From contig DBMH01000098.1 in NCBI GenBank assembly GCA_002297645.1, forward strand, positions 56,035 to 120,034: a stretch of 64,000 nucleotides of DNA. The letters run 5' to 3'. This DNA comes from Rhodanobacteraceae bacterium UBA703 (GTDB taxonomy: Bacteria > Pseudomonadota > Gammaproteobacteria > Xanthomonadales > Rhodanobacteraceae). Below are positions 51,773 through 63,394 of this stretch, in pieces. The notes beneath the pieces were generated by a model. The model was given only the letters and a program-made list of their open reading frames with translations, was not told the DNA's origin and did no database searches. The position numbers and the translations under genes are program-made. Position 1 is the stretch's first letter, and each line of letters opens with the position of its first letter.

Positions 51773-53074
51773 ATGCTCCGTTTCTTCCCGTTCATCCCCG
51801 CAGTGTGCGCTCGTCGAGTCTCGAGATCGTTCGGGCGCGTGCCCGTTCCGCCGGATCCTGGCCTCTTGAGACGGCTTGCCTGGCTGGCTGCCTTGTTCGC
51901 AGCGCTCGTCGCCGGCACGGCGTGGGCGGCCGATCCGGCGCCGGCGGTGTACGTCTGGCAGCGCCAGTGGACGCCGGCGCTGCGCGCCGCGCTGGCCGAC
52001 AGTCGCGATCTGTTCGGCGAGGTGCGCGTGCTCGTGGCGCAGGCCGGGCACGGCGGGCGCTGGCTCGAGACGCAGGCCGATCCGTCGGCGTTCAGCGGCG
52101 ACCGGCGAGAACGCATCGCAGTGATCCGCTACGACGGTACCGGCGCGCCGCCGGAGGCCGCCGCGCTCGGCCCGTACCTCGATCGCCTGCTCGCGCGCTG
52201 GCGTGCCGAAGGGATGCCGTTCGGCGGCGTGGAGATCGACTATGACTGCGCGACGGCGCAGCTGTCCGCCTACGCCGCGCGCCTGCGTGAACTGCGCGAG
52301 GCCCTGCCGGCCCCGTTGCGCCTCTCGGCGACGGCGTTGCCGGCGTGGCTGGACGCAAGCGAACTCGATGCCGTGCTGGACGCGCTGGACGAGGCCGTGC
52401 TGCAGGTCCATGCGGTGCAGCAACCCGAGCGCGGACTGTTCGATGCCGCAACAGCGGAACGCTGGGCGCGTGCATTCGCCGTGCGCACGCGCAAACCGTT
52501 TCGCATCGCGCTTCCCGCCTATGGTGCGCGCCTGCATCTGGATGGGGACGGAGCCGTGCTGGCAGTCGAGAGCGAGATGCGTCTCGACGCCGCGGACCGG
52601 GCGGGAACGCGCGAGGTCGTCGCCGAACCCGATGCCGTGGTCGGTTTCCTTGCGCGTCTCGCACGGGAAGCACCTGCGCACTGGCGCGGCGTGGTCTGGT
52701 TCCGCCTGCCCGTCGCGGGGGATCGGCGGGCGTGGACGTTGGCCGCATTGCGCGAGGTCATCGCGGGCGAGGTGCCGCAGTGGCGGTTCGAGACGACGCT
52801 GCGTGCGCAGCCGGGCGGCGTCTTCGACGTCGCGATACGCAATCGCGGCGGCATCGCCGCACCGGCACCGGCCTTGCACCTCACCGGCGGGCACTGCGCG
52901 GCCTACGACGGGGTCGGCGACTGGCGCGTGCGCCGCCGCGGCGACGTGCTGCGATTCGAGTCCGCGCCCGGACGCCTGATCGCGCCCGGAAGCGAACGTG
53001 CCGTCGGCTGGCTGCGATGCGCGCAGGCGCCGCACGCTATGATCGAGCCGACACAGGGAAGCGACGGTAAATGA
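51773..53074 (+). CDS. DUF3142 family exported protein
   Basis: Up to 433 residues. A secretion signal is recognisable as LRRLAWLAALFAALVAGTAWA, 32 residues into the frame; a TTG at 51866 would place it at the N-terminus, so the true start may be there. The body matches DUF3142, with the barrel-like segments AVYVWQRQWTP, VEIDYDCATAQLSAYAARLRELR and VWFRLPVAGDRRAW; DUF3142 resembles glycosidase-like TIM barrels but has no assigned activity. The Asp pair in EIDYD sits where acid/base residues would be expected. The next gene overlaps by ATGA, so they form a unit. Confidence 0.8.
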   Translation: MLRFFPFIPAVCARRVSRSFGRVPVPPDPGLLRRLAWLAALFAALVAGTAWAADPAPAVYVWQRQWTPALRAALADSRDLFGEVRVLVAQAGHGGRWLETQADPSAFSGDRRERIAVIRYDGTGAPPEAAALGPYLDRLLARWRAEGMPFGGVEIDYDCATAQLSAYAARLRELREALPAPLRLSATALPAWLDASELDAVLDALDEAVLQVHAVQQPERGLFDAATAERWARAFAVRTRKPFRIALPAYGARLHLDGDGAVLAVESEMRLDAADRAGTREVVAEPDAVVGFLARLAREAPAHWRGVVWFRLPVAGDRRAWTLAALREVIAGEVPQWRFETTLRAQPGGVFDVAIRNRGGIAAPAPALHLTGGHCAAYDGVGDWRVRRRGDVLRFESAPGRLIAPGSERAVGWLRCAQAPHAMIEPTQGSDGK

Positions 53075-55209
53075 GAAAGAGTGTCTTCGCGCTGTTCGCG
53101 CTCGCCTCGGCATTCGAGGCGTCGGCCTGCGGACCGGAGTTCCCGCAGAACCTGCTCGACGATCGCGCCGCTACCCTGGCCGACCTGCCGCAACGCGGTT
53201 TCGCACGGGAGGCGGCGAGCCTCCTGCCGGCGCCGGATCGTCCGTTCACGGCGAACGAGCGGGCCGACTGGATCTATACCGAAGCGGTCACGCGGGAACA
53301 GGTGGAGCGCACGTGGCTCGGCGGGGCCGCCGAAGTCGCCGCCCTTGCGCGCGGACGCGCCGATGCGGCGTCTGCCTACGCGGCGGCGACGGGGTTGCCC
53401 GAGGAGGCGCGCCGCTACCTGGCCGGCGCGGCGGCCTACGAACGAGGGGCAACCGGCGAGGCGCTCGAACGCTTCGCCACGGTGCTGGAGTTGCCCGTCG
53501 AGGAACGTCGGCACTACGGGCCATGGGCGCTGCACATGCAAGCCCGCCTGCTTGCCGCGCGGGAGCCGGATCGAGCGAGAGCGGCCTTCGTGCAGCTGCG
53601 CAAAACGGTCGCGGCGGGTGCGGAAGACCCGCTCGGCCTGGCGCTCGACAGCTACGGCGCGCAGGCCCGGCTGCTGCTCGACGCGGGCGATGTCACCGGC
53701 GCGACGCGGCTGTATGCCCAGCAGGCCGCGCAGGGATCGAAGTTCGGCTGGACTTCGCTCCTGCGCGTGGCGCGACGCCTGGTTTCCGACGAGACCGCGC
53801 TCGCCGCGGCCGCACGCGATCCGCTGTTGCGGCAACTCGTCGCCGTCCATCTCGCGACGCGCAGCGACTTCTTCGAGGGCGAAGACGAGGCCCCCGAACT
53901 GCCGGATGCCGCGTTGCGCTTCGTCGACGCGCTCGAACGGGAAAAGCTGGACCGCGTCGAGGGGGCCGGGCGACTGGCCGCGCTCGCCTATCGCAGCGGC
54001 CGCTACGAGCTCGCTGCCCGCTTCGTCGCCATGGGCGAGGACGGGCTGGCCGCCTGGGTACGCGCGAAGCTCGCGTTGCGGGCCGGTGATCTCGACGCGG
54101 CAACGCGGGCCTACGCACAGGCCGCACGGGAGTTCCCGCGCGACGAACCGGATCCGGACGGCGAGCGGGTCGATACGCGCCGTCCCGGCGTCGACTATTG
54201 CCGTGTCCGTGGCGAGAGCGGCACGCTGGCGCTGGCCCGTGGCGAATACGTCGCGGCGCTGGCGCATTTCCTGGCAGCCAACGATTGGGAGGATGCCGCC
54301 TTCGTCGCCGAGCGCGTTCTCACGGTCGACGAGCTCGTCGCCTACGTCGCGCAGGAAGCCGCGCATCCCTCCCGCGAGGAGGCTGCGCGGATCGGTGCCG
54401 ATCTCACCCCGCCGTTGCGCGCCCTGCTGGCGCGCCGACTGCTGCGGTCGGAGCGCTGGGACGAAGCGCTCGGCCATTTCGACGATGCGACTCTGCGCTT
54501 CAAGGCGCAGGAATACGTGGATGCCCGCCGTGCCGCACTGCGCGGCGGGCGCATCGAGCGCGCTCAGGCATGGCAGCAGGCCGCCGCGATTGCTCGCGTG
54601 GACGGCCTCGAACTGCTCGGCTACGAGTTCGCACCGGATCTCGCGGTCTGGGAGGGCGCATATCCGAATCCGTACTCGTTCGGCTATGCCGCGGCCGGCC
54701 GCGAGGTGTCGTCCGGATCGCCGGTGGCGCATCCGCCGGTCCTGGCGATCGCGGCGGGGCCGGGCGATGGCGAGCGCGCGCGGGTCGCGGCGAGCGAAGC
54801 ACGCCCCGATCGTCGCTTTCACTACCGCTTCGTCGCCGCCGATTTCGCCGCGCGGGCGGCGGAACTCGTGCCGCAGCGTTCACAGGCCTATGCAGCCCTG
54901 TTGTGCGAGGCCGCCGGCTACGTCATCAACGACGACGGAGGACTCGCGACCGGCTACTGGTTGCGCTACGTCGCGCACGGTGCCTACCTGCCGTGGACCG
55001 GCAATTTCGGCCACGCCTGCGAGGTGCCGGACTTTCCGGCGGCGGCGCAGCGCCTGCGAGCCGAGCGGATCGCCGCGGTCAAGCGCTACGTCAGGAAGGC
55101 GCTGCCGTATGCGGCGGCACCCGTTGCGCTTGTGCTCATTCTCGGCGTGCTGGGCTGGCGTCGCCGCGTCTCGCGCAAGGCGAATCTCGCCATGGTGTCG
55201 ACGACTTGA
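53071..55209 (+). CDS. Large exported helical-repeat protein, C-terminally anchored
   Basis: A 712-residue protein, not recognised as a named family. A signal peptide (residues 1-19, ending EASACGPEF, where the Cys could be lipidated though the lipobox ASAC is weak) is followed by helical repeats with TPR character (LPEEARRYLAGAAAYERG, EREKLDRVEGAGRLAALAYRSGRY, RKALRAGDLDAAT-like units). A C-terminal hydrophobic helix (AAAPVALVLILGVLGW) then ends in RRRVSRK. The arrangement suggests a periplasmic scaffold held in the membrane. It is coupled to the DUF3142 gene, and the pair may act together at the envelope. Function unknown. Confidence 0.8.
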   Translation: MRKSVFALFALASAFEASACGPEFPQNLLDDRAATLADLPQRGFAREAASLLPAPDRPFTANERADWIYTEAVTREQVERTWLGGAAEVAALARGRADAASAYAAATGLPEEARRYLAGAAAYERGATGEALERFATVLELPVEERRHYGPWALHMQARLLAAREPDRARAAFVQLRKTVAAGAEDPLGLALDSYGAQARLLLDAGDVTGATRLYAQQAAQGSKFGWTSLLRVARRLVSDETALAAAARDPLLRQLVAVHLATRSDFFEGEDEAPELPDAALRFVDALEREKLDRVEGAGRLAALAYRSGRYELAARFVAMGEDGLAAWVRAKLALRAGDLDAATRAYAQAAREFPRDEPDPDGERVDTRRPGVDYCRVRGESGTLALARGEYVAALAHFLAANDWEDAAFVAERVLTVDELVAYVAQEAAHPSREEAARIGADLTPPLRALLARRLLRSERWDEALGHFDDATLRFKAQEYVDARRAALRGGRIERAQAWQQAAAIARVDGLELLGYEFAPDLAVWEGAYPNPYSFGYAAAGREVSSGSPVAHPPVLAIAAGPGDGERARVAASEARPDRRFHYRFVAADFAARAAELVPQRSQAYAALLCEAAGYVINDDGGLATGYWLRYVAHGAYLPWTGNFGHACEVPDFPAAAQRLRAERIAAVKRYVRKALPYAAAPVALVLILGVLGWRRRVSRKANLAMVSTT

Positions 55210-55273
55210 GGAACCTGAGCGCGCCGGGGACACGGGCGGCGCTTCGGGCGCCGGGCGAAGCGGGGTCATCGCG

Positions 55274-55366
55274 AGGCCGGCGGCTACAGGAGTCGGCGCC
55301 GATGCCTTTGCGGGGAGGTTCGTCGGCAAAGGTGGCCCCCGCAACAGGGAAGCCCGACGCCGGCCT
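55274..55366. repeat. Nested palindromic repeat (REP/BIME-like) before queA
   Basis: AGGCCGGCG (55274-55282) pairs with CGCCGGCCT (55358-55366). Inside are the palindrome TCGGCGCCGA (55293-55302) and CCTTTGC/GCAAAGG (55305-55311 with 55326-55332). The string CTACAGGAGTCGG resembles the TGTAGGAGC-type repeats of Xanthomonas and Pseudomonas. It fills much of the 314-bp gap before queA, which otherwise holds no gene. Confidence 0.6.
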
Positions 55367-55523
55367 CTGAAGGCGCGCGACGGATCGGCATCGCACGGGG
55401 CGGCAAGGTAGCGGTTCCGTCCGCCTCCTCCCGCCATGGCGCCAGGAACGCAGCGGGGCGGTGCCTAGTGCCCGCAGCGGCAAGCGCCTACCATTCGTCC
55501 TTTGAGATCCCTGTCCGACATTC

Positions 55524-57741
<2,218 letters not shown>

Positions 57742-57942
57742 GCCTGCGGCCTCAGCGGGTCCGGGCGGACTCCATCGAGGAGAACGGCGGCGAGGCGGAG
57801 CGGTCGGGTTCTGGTCGCCGACAGGGAACCTTCGGCTTGATTTTTGCGTCGCAATGCGACACCCGTCCGCGGCATGGCATAATCCGCGGCCTTTTGATGG
57901 GAGCGGTCCGCGGGCCGCATCCCCGATGCCATCGGAGTTTTC

Positions 57943-58275
57943 ATGGATTTCCTCATCTCCAACGCCTACGCCCAGGCCGCCGTGCCGGCCGCGGCGCCGA
58001 ATCCGCTGATGTCCTTCCTGCCGCTGGTGATCCTGTTCGGCGTGTTCTATTTCATGCTGATCCGTCCGCAGATGAAGCGGGCCAAGGAGCAGCGCGCGAT
58101 GATCTCGGCCCTCGCCAAGGGCGACGAGGTCCTGACCAGCGGCGGTCTGCTGGGACGCATCGAGGACATCGCGGAGCAATTCGTCACGCTCGAAGTGGCA
58201 CCGAACGTGGTGGTGAAGCTGCAGAAGCAGGCGATCTCCGCCGTGTTGCCGAAGGGCACGCTGAAGTCGGCCTGA
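57943..58275 (+). CDS. yajC: Preprotein translocase accessory subunit YajC
   Basis: A 110-residue inner-membrane protein that accompanies SecDF. One hydrophobic helix near residues 22-42 (LMSFLPLVILFGVFYFMLIRPQ), then the conserved RPQMKRAKEQRAMISALAKGDEVLTSGGLLGRI block. CGGAG ribosome site. Between tgt and yajC a CATAAT near 57878 could be a -10 for the yajC-secDF unit. Confidence 0.96.
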   Translation: MDFLISNAYAQAAVPAAAPNPLMSFLPLVILFGVFYFMLIRPQMKRAKEQRAMISALAKGDEVLTSGGLLGRIEDIAEQFVTLEVAPNVVVKLQKQAISAVLPKGTLKSA

Positions 58276-58489
58276 TCCTCGCCATGGGCGATCCCCGAGG
58301 TCGCCCGGCGCAGGACATGCCGTCGTGCCGGAATCGCGTGAGCGTTCCCGGAGGTAAGGAAACGGCGTGGCATTCCGCCGCAGCCGGCTGCACGGGTCGC
58401 GGCAGAATGCGCGGTCTCGTGGACTGTTCATGGGAAGGGGCCCGGCCGCGTCGCGGCAGGGAAGGCGTTGTGGTCCGTTGGAATTCAAG

Positions 58490-60403
58490 ATGAACGATTT
58501 TCCCCGTTGGAAATCCGTCCTCGTCATCGTCGTGCTGGCGCTCGGCGTGCTGTACGGCGTGCCGAATCTGTTCGTGCAGCAGCCGGCGGTACAGGTCGTG
58601 GCGAACCGTGGTGCGACCGTCGACGAGGCATTGAAGGAAAGGGTGCAGGGCGAGCTGGAGAAGCGGAAGATCGCCTTCGACGCGATCGAACTGACCGCCG
58701 GGCACCTGCTCGTGCGCCTGCCGGTCGGTGCGTCCGAAGAACAGACCAAGGCCGTCGAGGACCTGAAGCAGTCACTCGGCGACCAGTACACGGTGGCACC
58801 GAATCTCGCCTCCACCGTACCCGGCTGGATGCGTGCGATCGGTGCGCGTGAAATGCCGAAGGGCCTCGACCTGCAGGGTGGCGTGCACTTCCTGATGGAG
58901 GTGGACGACAAGGAAGTGATCGAGAAGCAGTACCAGCGCTACGCCGACGACATCCGTTCCGTGCTGCGCGACAAGAACATCCGCTACCAGTCGGTCGGCC
59001 GCGGCCCGCAGGGGCTCGTGGTGCAGCTGCGCAGCGCCGAGGACCGCGACGCGGCGTTGAGCGCGATCCGCATCGGCGTGCCGGACCTTTCCGTGTCCAA
59101 CGGCGCCCAGGTCGGCGAGGCGTACACGCTGAACGGCAGCGTGAAACCGGAGAAGATCCGCGAAATCGCTCTGAACACCGTGCGCCAGAACCAGGCGACG
59201 CTCGCCAACCGCATCAATGCGCTCGGCGTGGCCGAGCCGCTGATCCAGCAGCAGGGCGATTCGCGCATCGCGGTGGAGCTGCCCGGCGTGCAGGACACGG
59301 CCGAGGCGAAGAAGATCCTCGGCGCGACCGCCACGCTCGAGTACCACGCCGTCGACGAGAACGCCAATGCGCTCGAGGCCGCGAAGGGCGGCATCGTGCC
59401 GCCGGACGACAAGCTCTACTATCGCCGCGAACTCGGTCCGGGCGGCCAGAAGGTGCCCGTGCTGCTGAAGAAGAAGATCATCGTCAGCGGCGACGAGATG
59501 GTCGACGCGTCCAGCGCCCCCGATCCGCAGACCGGCACGCCGGCCGTGTCGGTCTCGCTGAACGCGGTGGGCGGACGCAAGATGCTCGAGTTCACCTCGC
59601 AGAACGTCGGCAAGCCGATGGCGGTGGTCTACATTGAGCGCACGCCGGAGACGAAGATCGTCGACGGCAAGGAAGTGCGCAGCACGAAGGTGACGGAAGA
59701 GGTCATCAGCGTGGCCAACATCCGCGGCGTGTTCTCCAACAAGTTCAGCACCACGGGACTCGGCAGCAACAAGGAGGCCTCGGACCTCGCGCTGATGCTG
59801 CGATCCGGTTCGCTGGCCGCGCCCGTGGACATCGTCGAGGAACGCGTGATCGGACCGAGCCTCGGTGCCGACAACATCAAGAAGGGCGTCTTCGCGGTCC
59901 TGATCGGCCTCGGCGCTGTGCTGGTGTTCATGGCCCTGTACTACTGGGTGTTCGGCCTGATCGCCGACATCGCGCTGTTCTTCAACCTCGTGCTGCTGCT
60001 CGCGATCATGTCCGCGATCGGCGTGACGCTGACGATGCCGGGCATCGCCGGCATCGTGCTGACGCTCGGCATGGCGATCGACGCCAACGTGCTGATCTGC
60101 GAGCGCGTCCGCGAGGAGCTGCGCAACGGCTCGACGCCGCTGGCCTCGATCCGCGCGGGCTACGACAAGGCCTGGGCCACGATTCTCGACGCCAACGTCA
60201 CCCACCTGCTCGCGGCGCTCGCGCTGATGACGCTGGGTTCGGGTGCGATCCGCGGCTTCGGCGTGACCCTGTTCATCGGCATCCTGACCTCGATGTTCAC
60301 CTCGGTGACCGTCACCCACGCGATCACCAGCTTCGTGCACGGCGGCCGCAAGCTGAAGGGCTTGTCGATCGGCAGCGGCTACTCGAATGCAGGAGCGGCG
60401 TAA
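58490..60403 (+). CDS. secD: Protein translocase subunit SecD
   Basis: A 637-residue RND-fold membrane protein that uses the proton gradient to help export through SecYEG. One N-terminal helix, a large periplasmic region (P1 domain, residues 40-440; GLDLQGGVHFLMEVD) and five C-terminal helices with GVFAVLIGLGAVLVFMALYYW, LTLGMAIDANVLICERVREEL (the conserved Asp) and FGVTLFIGILTSMFTSV. ATG at 58490; the upstream 214 bp have no gene. secF starts directly after the stop. Confidence 0.97.
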   Translation: MNDFPRWKSVLVIVVLALGVLYGVPNLFVQQPAVQVVANRGATVDEALKERVQGELEKRKIAFDAIELTAGHLLVRLPVGASEEQTKAVEDLKQSLGDQYTVAPNLASTVPGWMRAIGAREMPKGLDLQGGVHFLMEVDDKEVIEKQYQRYADDIRSVLRDKNIRYQSVGRGPQGLVVQLRSAEDRDAALSAIRIGVPDLSVSNGAQVGEAYTLNGSVKPEKIREIALNTVRQNQATLANRINALGVAEPLIQQQGDSRIAVELPGVQDTAEAKKILGATATLEYHAVDENANALEAAKGGIVPPDDKLYYRRELGPGGQKVPVLLKKKIIVSGDEMVDASSAPDPQTGTPAVSVSLNAVGGRKMLEFTSQNVGKPMAVVYIERTPETKIVDGKEVRSTKVTEEVISVANIRGVFSNKFSTTGLGSNKEASDLALMLRSGSLAAPVDIVEERVIGPSLGADNIKKGVFAVLIGLGAVLVFMALYYWVFGLIADIALFFNLVLLLAIMSAIGVTLTMPGIAGIVLTLGMAIDANVLICERVREELRNGSTPLASIRAGYDKAWATILDANVTHLLAALALMTLGSGAIRGFGVTLFIGILTSMFTSVTVTHAITSFVHGGRKLKGLSIGSGYSNAGAA

Positions 60404-61345
60404 ATGGAACTCTTCAATCCGAACAGCAAGATCGACTTCCTCGGCACGCGAAAGGTCAGCATCGGGATTTCGATCCTCCTGATCCTCGCCTCGCTCGCGC
60501 TCCTCGCGACGCGCGGCCTGAACTACGCGCTCGACTTCACCGGCGGCGTGCTGGTGGAAGTGCAGTACGAGCAGCCGGTCGAGGTCGACCAGGTACGCTC
60601 CGCGCTGGACGCCGGCGGCTTCCACGGCGCCCAGGTCCAGAGCGCCGGCAGCACGCGCGACGTGGTGATCCGCCTGCAGCCTCACGAGGAGCAGAAGGAC
60701 GCCGCGCGTGTCGGCGCGGACGTCGTCGGCGCGCTGTCCAAGGTGCGTGCGGACGTCAAGCTGAAGCGTCCGCCGGACCTCGTCGGCTCCTCGGTCGGCG
60801 CCGACCTGCGCAACGACGGCATCGTCGCCGCCGTGTTCGTGATGATCGGCATCATGATCTACATCGGCATCCGCTTCGAGAAGCGCTTCGCGATCGCCGC
60901 GATCGCCAGCGAAATCCACGACACGATCCTGACGCTGGGCTTCTTCTCGCTGACGCAGATCGACTTCGACCTGACCGTGCTGGCGGCGCTGCTCGCCGTC
61001 ATCGGCTACTCGATCAACGACAAGGTCGTCGTGTTCGACCGCGTGCGCGAGCTGTTCCGCCTCACGCGCAAGGCCGAGCCGTACGAGATCCTCAACAAGT
61101 CGATCAACCAGACGCTGTCGCGCACGATCATGACGTCGCTGACCACGGCGCTCACGATGTTCGCGCTGTACTTCGTCGGCGGCCCGGCCGTGCACGGCTT
61201 CGGCCTGACGATGCTGGTCGGTATCGTGATCGGTACCCTGTCGTCGATCTTCTTCGCCAACCCGATCCTGTACTGGCTCGGCGTGTCGAAGACCGACCTG
61301 ATGCCGGTGGCGAAGGAAGGCGGAGAGCTGGAGCGCCGTCCCTGA
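60404..61345 (+). CDS. secF: Protein translocase subunit SecF
   Basis: A 313-residue partner of SecD with six membrane helices. Family blocks: YALDFTGGVLVEVQYEQPV, LRNDGIVAAVFVMIGIMIYIGIRF, VIGYSINDKVVVFDRVRE (conserved Asp) and the C-terminal GGPAVHGFGLTMLVGIVIGTLSSIFFANP. It starts on the base after the secD stop. A strong terminator ends the operon. Confidence 0.97.
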   Translation: MELFNPNSKIDFLGTRKVSIGISILLILASLALLATRGLNYALDFTGGVLVEVQYEQPVEVDQVRSALDAGGFHGAQVQSAGSTRDVVIRLQPHEEQKDAARVGADVVGALSKVRADVKLKRPPDLVGSSVGADLRNDGIVAAVFVMIGIMIYIGIRFEKRFAIAAIASEIHDTILTLGFFSLTQIDFDLTVLAALLAVIGYSINDKVVVFDRVRELFRLTRKAEPYEILNKSINQTLSRTIMTSLTTALTMFALYFVGGPAVHGFGLTMLVGIVIGTLSSIFFANPILYWLGVSKTDLMPVAKEGGELERRP

Positions 61346-61374
61346 CCCGCGCTCTTCCGATCCTCTCGCACACG

Positions 61375-61406
61375 ACGGCCGCGGCGAACCCGCGGCCGTT
61401 TTTTTT
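61375..61406 (+). terminator. Terminator after secF
   Basis: ACGGCCGCGG/CCGCGGCCGT, a perfect 10-bp stem with a CGAAC loop, followed by eight T. Confidence 0.92.
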
Positions 61407-61423
61407 GCGTGTGCTGAACCGGC

Positions 61424-62347
61424 TCAGGAATCGGCGGGAAAGCGAGCTTCCTGCAGGGAAGGCGTTTCGCGCCGCTCCAGGGTCTCCAGCGTCGTTCGTG
61501 CCAGCGTGCGCGGACCGCGCCGCGAGAGCGGCAGCGGGGTCTGCCACGAGGACGTGTCGGGCTGCTCGTTGGGCCAGCCACGAGGAAACCACGGCACCAG
61601 CATCGACGTCACGGTCTGGTAGTCGCGGTAGTCCTGGCCGCGCGTGCGGACCGCCTGTGCCTCGTTCGCCCGGATCGAAGGAATCCAGCCGAGTATCGTC
61701 AGTACCGGGGCGAGCAGGGTCAGCGACCACCAGGACCAGGGCACGCCGACGGCCAGCAGGGCGTAGCTGGACCAGTGCACCGCGCTGAAGAAGTAGTTCG
61801 GATGCCTCGAATAGCGCCACAGCCCGCGCCGGCAGGTGTGGCCGAGATGACGTGGATTGGAGCGGAAATGCGCGAGCTGGCGGTCCGCGTAGGCCTCGCC
61901 GGACAAGCCGACGAGATAGACGGTCGCGGCGAGCAGCGTCCAGGGACTCGAGCCGGCCTGCGGGTTGTTGGCGGCGACGTACAGCGGCAACGCGTACAGC
62001 GTGGCGGACACGGCGCAGCGCAGGAACAGCGGAAGGAACGAAACGTCGCCTCCACTGCGCATCTCGCGCAGGTGGCGATAGCGGGCATCCTCCCGTTCGG
62101 TGAGGATGCGGCCGAGCAGGTGCAGGAACAGGCGCGAACCCCACAGGCCGCCCATCACGACGACGAGCATCTGCGCCGTCGGCGATCCGTGCGCCGACAT
62201 GCCGAGGTACACCGCGCTCGCGCACAGGCTGATCGACCACAGCAGGTGGGCGACACCGGCGTTGTGCACCCGGCGGCAGGCCATCCAGCCACCCAGCATC
62301 AGGGCGAGGTTCGCCAGCAGGATCCACGCGGGTACGAGTGGATTCAT
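61424..62347 (-). CDS. DUF1295 family membrane protein (steroid 5-alpha-reductase-like)
   Basis: A 307-residue integral membrane protein with about seven helices in residues 1-235. The DUF1295 core is seen in LHLLGRILTEREDARYRHLRE and RRGLWRYSRHPNYFFSAVHWSSYAL, the pattern shared with steroid 5-alpha-reductase-type enzymes and isoprenylcysteine methyltransferases. The last 40 residues (TPLPLSRRGPRTLARTTLETLERR) extend beyond the family core. Substrate unknown. ATG at 62347. On the minus strand it is downstream of ppk2 by 241 bp and convergent with secF. Confidence 0.87.
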   Translation of the reverse strand: MNPLVPAWILLANLALMLGGWMACRRVHNAGVAHLLWSISLCASAVYLGMSAHGSPTAQMLVVVMGGLWGSRLFLHLLGRILTEREDARYRHLREMRSGGDVSFLPLFLRCAVSATLYALPLYVAANNPQAGSSPWTLLAATVYLVGLSGEAYADRQLAHFRSNPRHLGHTCRRGLWRYSRHPNYFFSAVHWSSYALLAVGVPWSWWSLTLLAPVLTILGWIPSIRANEAQAVRTRGQDYRDYQTVTSMLVPWFPRGWPNEQPDTSSWQTPLPLSRRGPRTLARTTLETLERRETPSLQEARFPADS

Positions 62348-62588
62348 GTCATCGCCCGTCCCATCGCCGCACCAGCCCTCCGATTCGAGGACGAGGGGCC
62401 CGTCGCGCGCCGCGACGACGTCGCGGCATCGTGTTGCGACCAGTGCCCATGTAAGCCGGAAGCGACGAAATCCCCCTGTGGCCTCGCCGCCCGGTGAGAA
62501 TCCCCCGCCTGCGGTATACGCAGCGTGAAGGTTCGTAGGGAAGGCCGGGCGTTGTGCGTGCCTCGTCGCAATTCCGCAACAGCGGGGA

Positions 62589-63365
62589 TCAGTGGTTTTC
62601 CGGGATGAGGAAGCGCTTGCTGGCAAGGTGCTCGCGCTTCGGCTTGCCCTTCAGCGGCGGAAGCTTCAGCGGCTGGTCGGGCGGCGCACGGAACGGCAGC
62701 TCCAGGAGCAGGTGCTCGATCAGGTTCAGACGCCCGCGTTTCTGGTCGTCGAAGTCGGCGACGAACCACGGCGCGTGCTTCGCGTGCGTGGCCTTCAGCA
62801 CCGCATCGCGTGCCTTGCCGTAGTCCTCGTATCGCTCGCGCGCCTTGATGTCGACCGGCGAGATCTTCCAGCGTTTGAGCGGATCGGTGGCGCGCTCGGC
62901 GAAGCGCTCCTCCTGCTGTTCCTGGTCGACGGCGAGCCAGTACTTCAGCAGGATCAGGCCGTCGTTGGTGATCAGCTTCTCGAACAGGGGGCAGTCGGCC
63001 ATGAAGCGCCGGTACTGCGCGTCGCTGCAGAACCCCATGACCCGCTCGACGCCGGCACGGTTGTACCAGCTGCGATCGAACAGCACGAGCTCGCCGGCGG
63101 CGGGCAGGTGCTCGACGTAGCGCTGGAAATACCACTGCGTCGACTCCCGTTCGGTCGGCTTGGGCAGTGCGACGGTGCGCACGTAGCGCGTGTTCAGCGG
63201 CTCGCTGATGGCCTTGATCACTCCGCCCTTGCCGGCGGCGTCGCGCCCTTCGAAGATCACCGCGACGCGCTTGCCGCTGGCGATGATCGAACGCTGGAGG
63301 TCGATGAGGCGCGGATACAGGCCCTCGAGTGCTGTTTCGTAGTCCTTTTTCTTCAGCTTCTTCAC
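62589..63365 (-). CDS. ppk2: Polyphosphate kinase 2
   Basis: A 258-residue PPK2 that uses polyphosphate to phosphorylate nucleoside diphosphates (or monophosphates, by subclass). Walker A is EGRDAAGKGGVI near residue 40, the lid/Walker B region FDRSWYNRAGVERVMGFC near 95-112, and the C-terminal KRGRLNLIEHLL block is present. The single-domain length fits class I or III. The start is GTG at 63365 with GGAG upstream. It follows moaB after 29 bp, so the two are probably cotranscribed. Confidence 0.95.
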   Translation of the reverse strand: MKKLKKKDYETALEGLYPRLIDLQRSIIASGKRVAVIFEGRDAAGKGGVIKAISEPLNTRYVRTVALPKPTERESTQWYFQRYVEHLPAAGELVLFDRSWYNRAGVERVMGFCSDAQYRRFMADCPLFEKLITNDGLILLKYWLAVDQEQQEERFAERATDPLKRWKISPVDIKARERYEDYGKARDAVLKATHAKHAPWFVADFDDQKRGRLNLIEHLLLELPFRAPPDQPLKLPPLKGKPKREHLASKRFLIPENH

Positions 63366-63394
63366 TCGAGGATCTCCTTGTCGCGGCGGCGACG

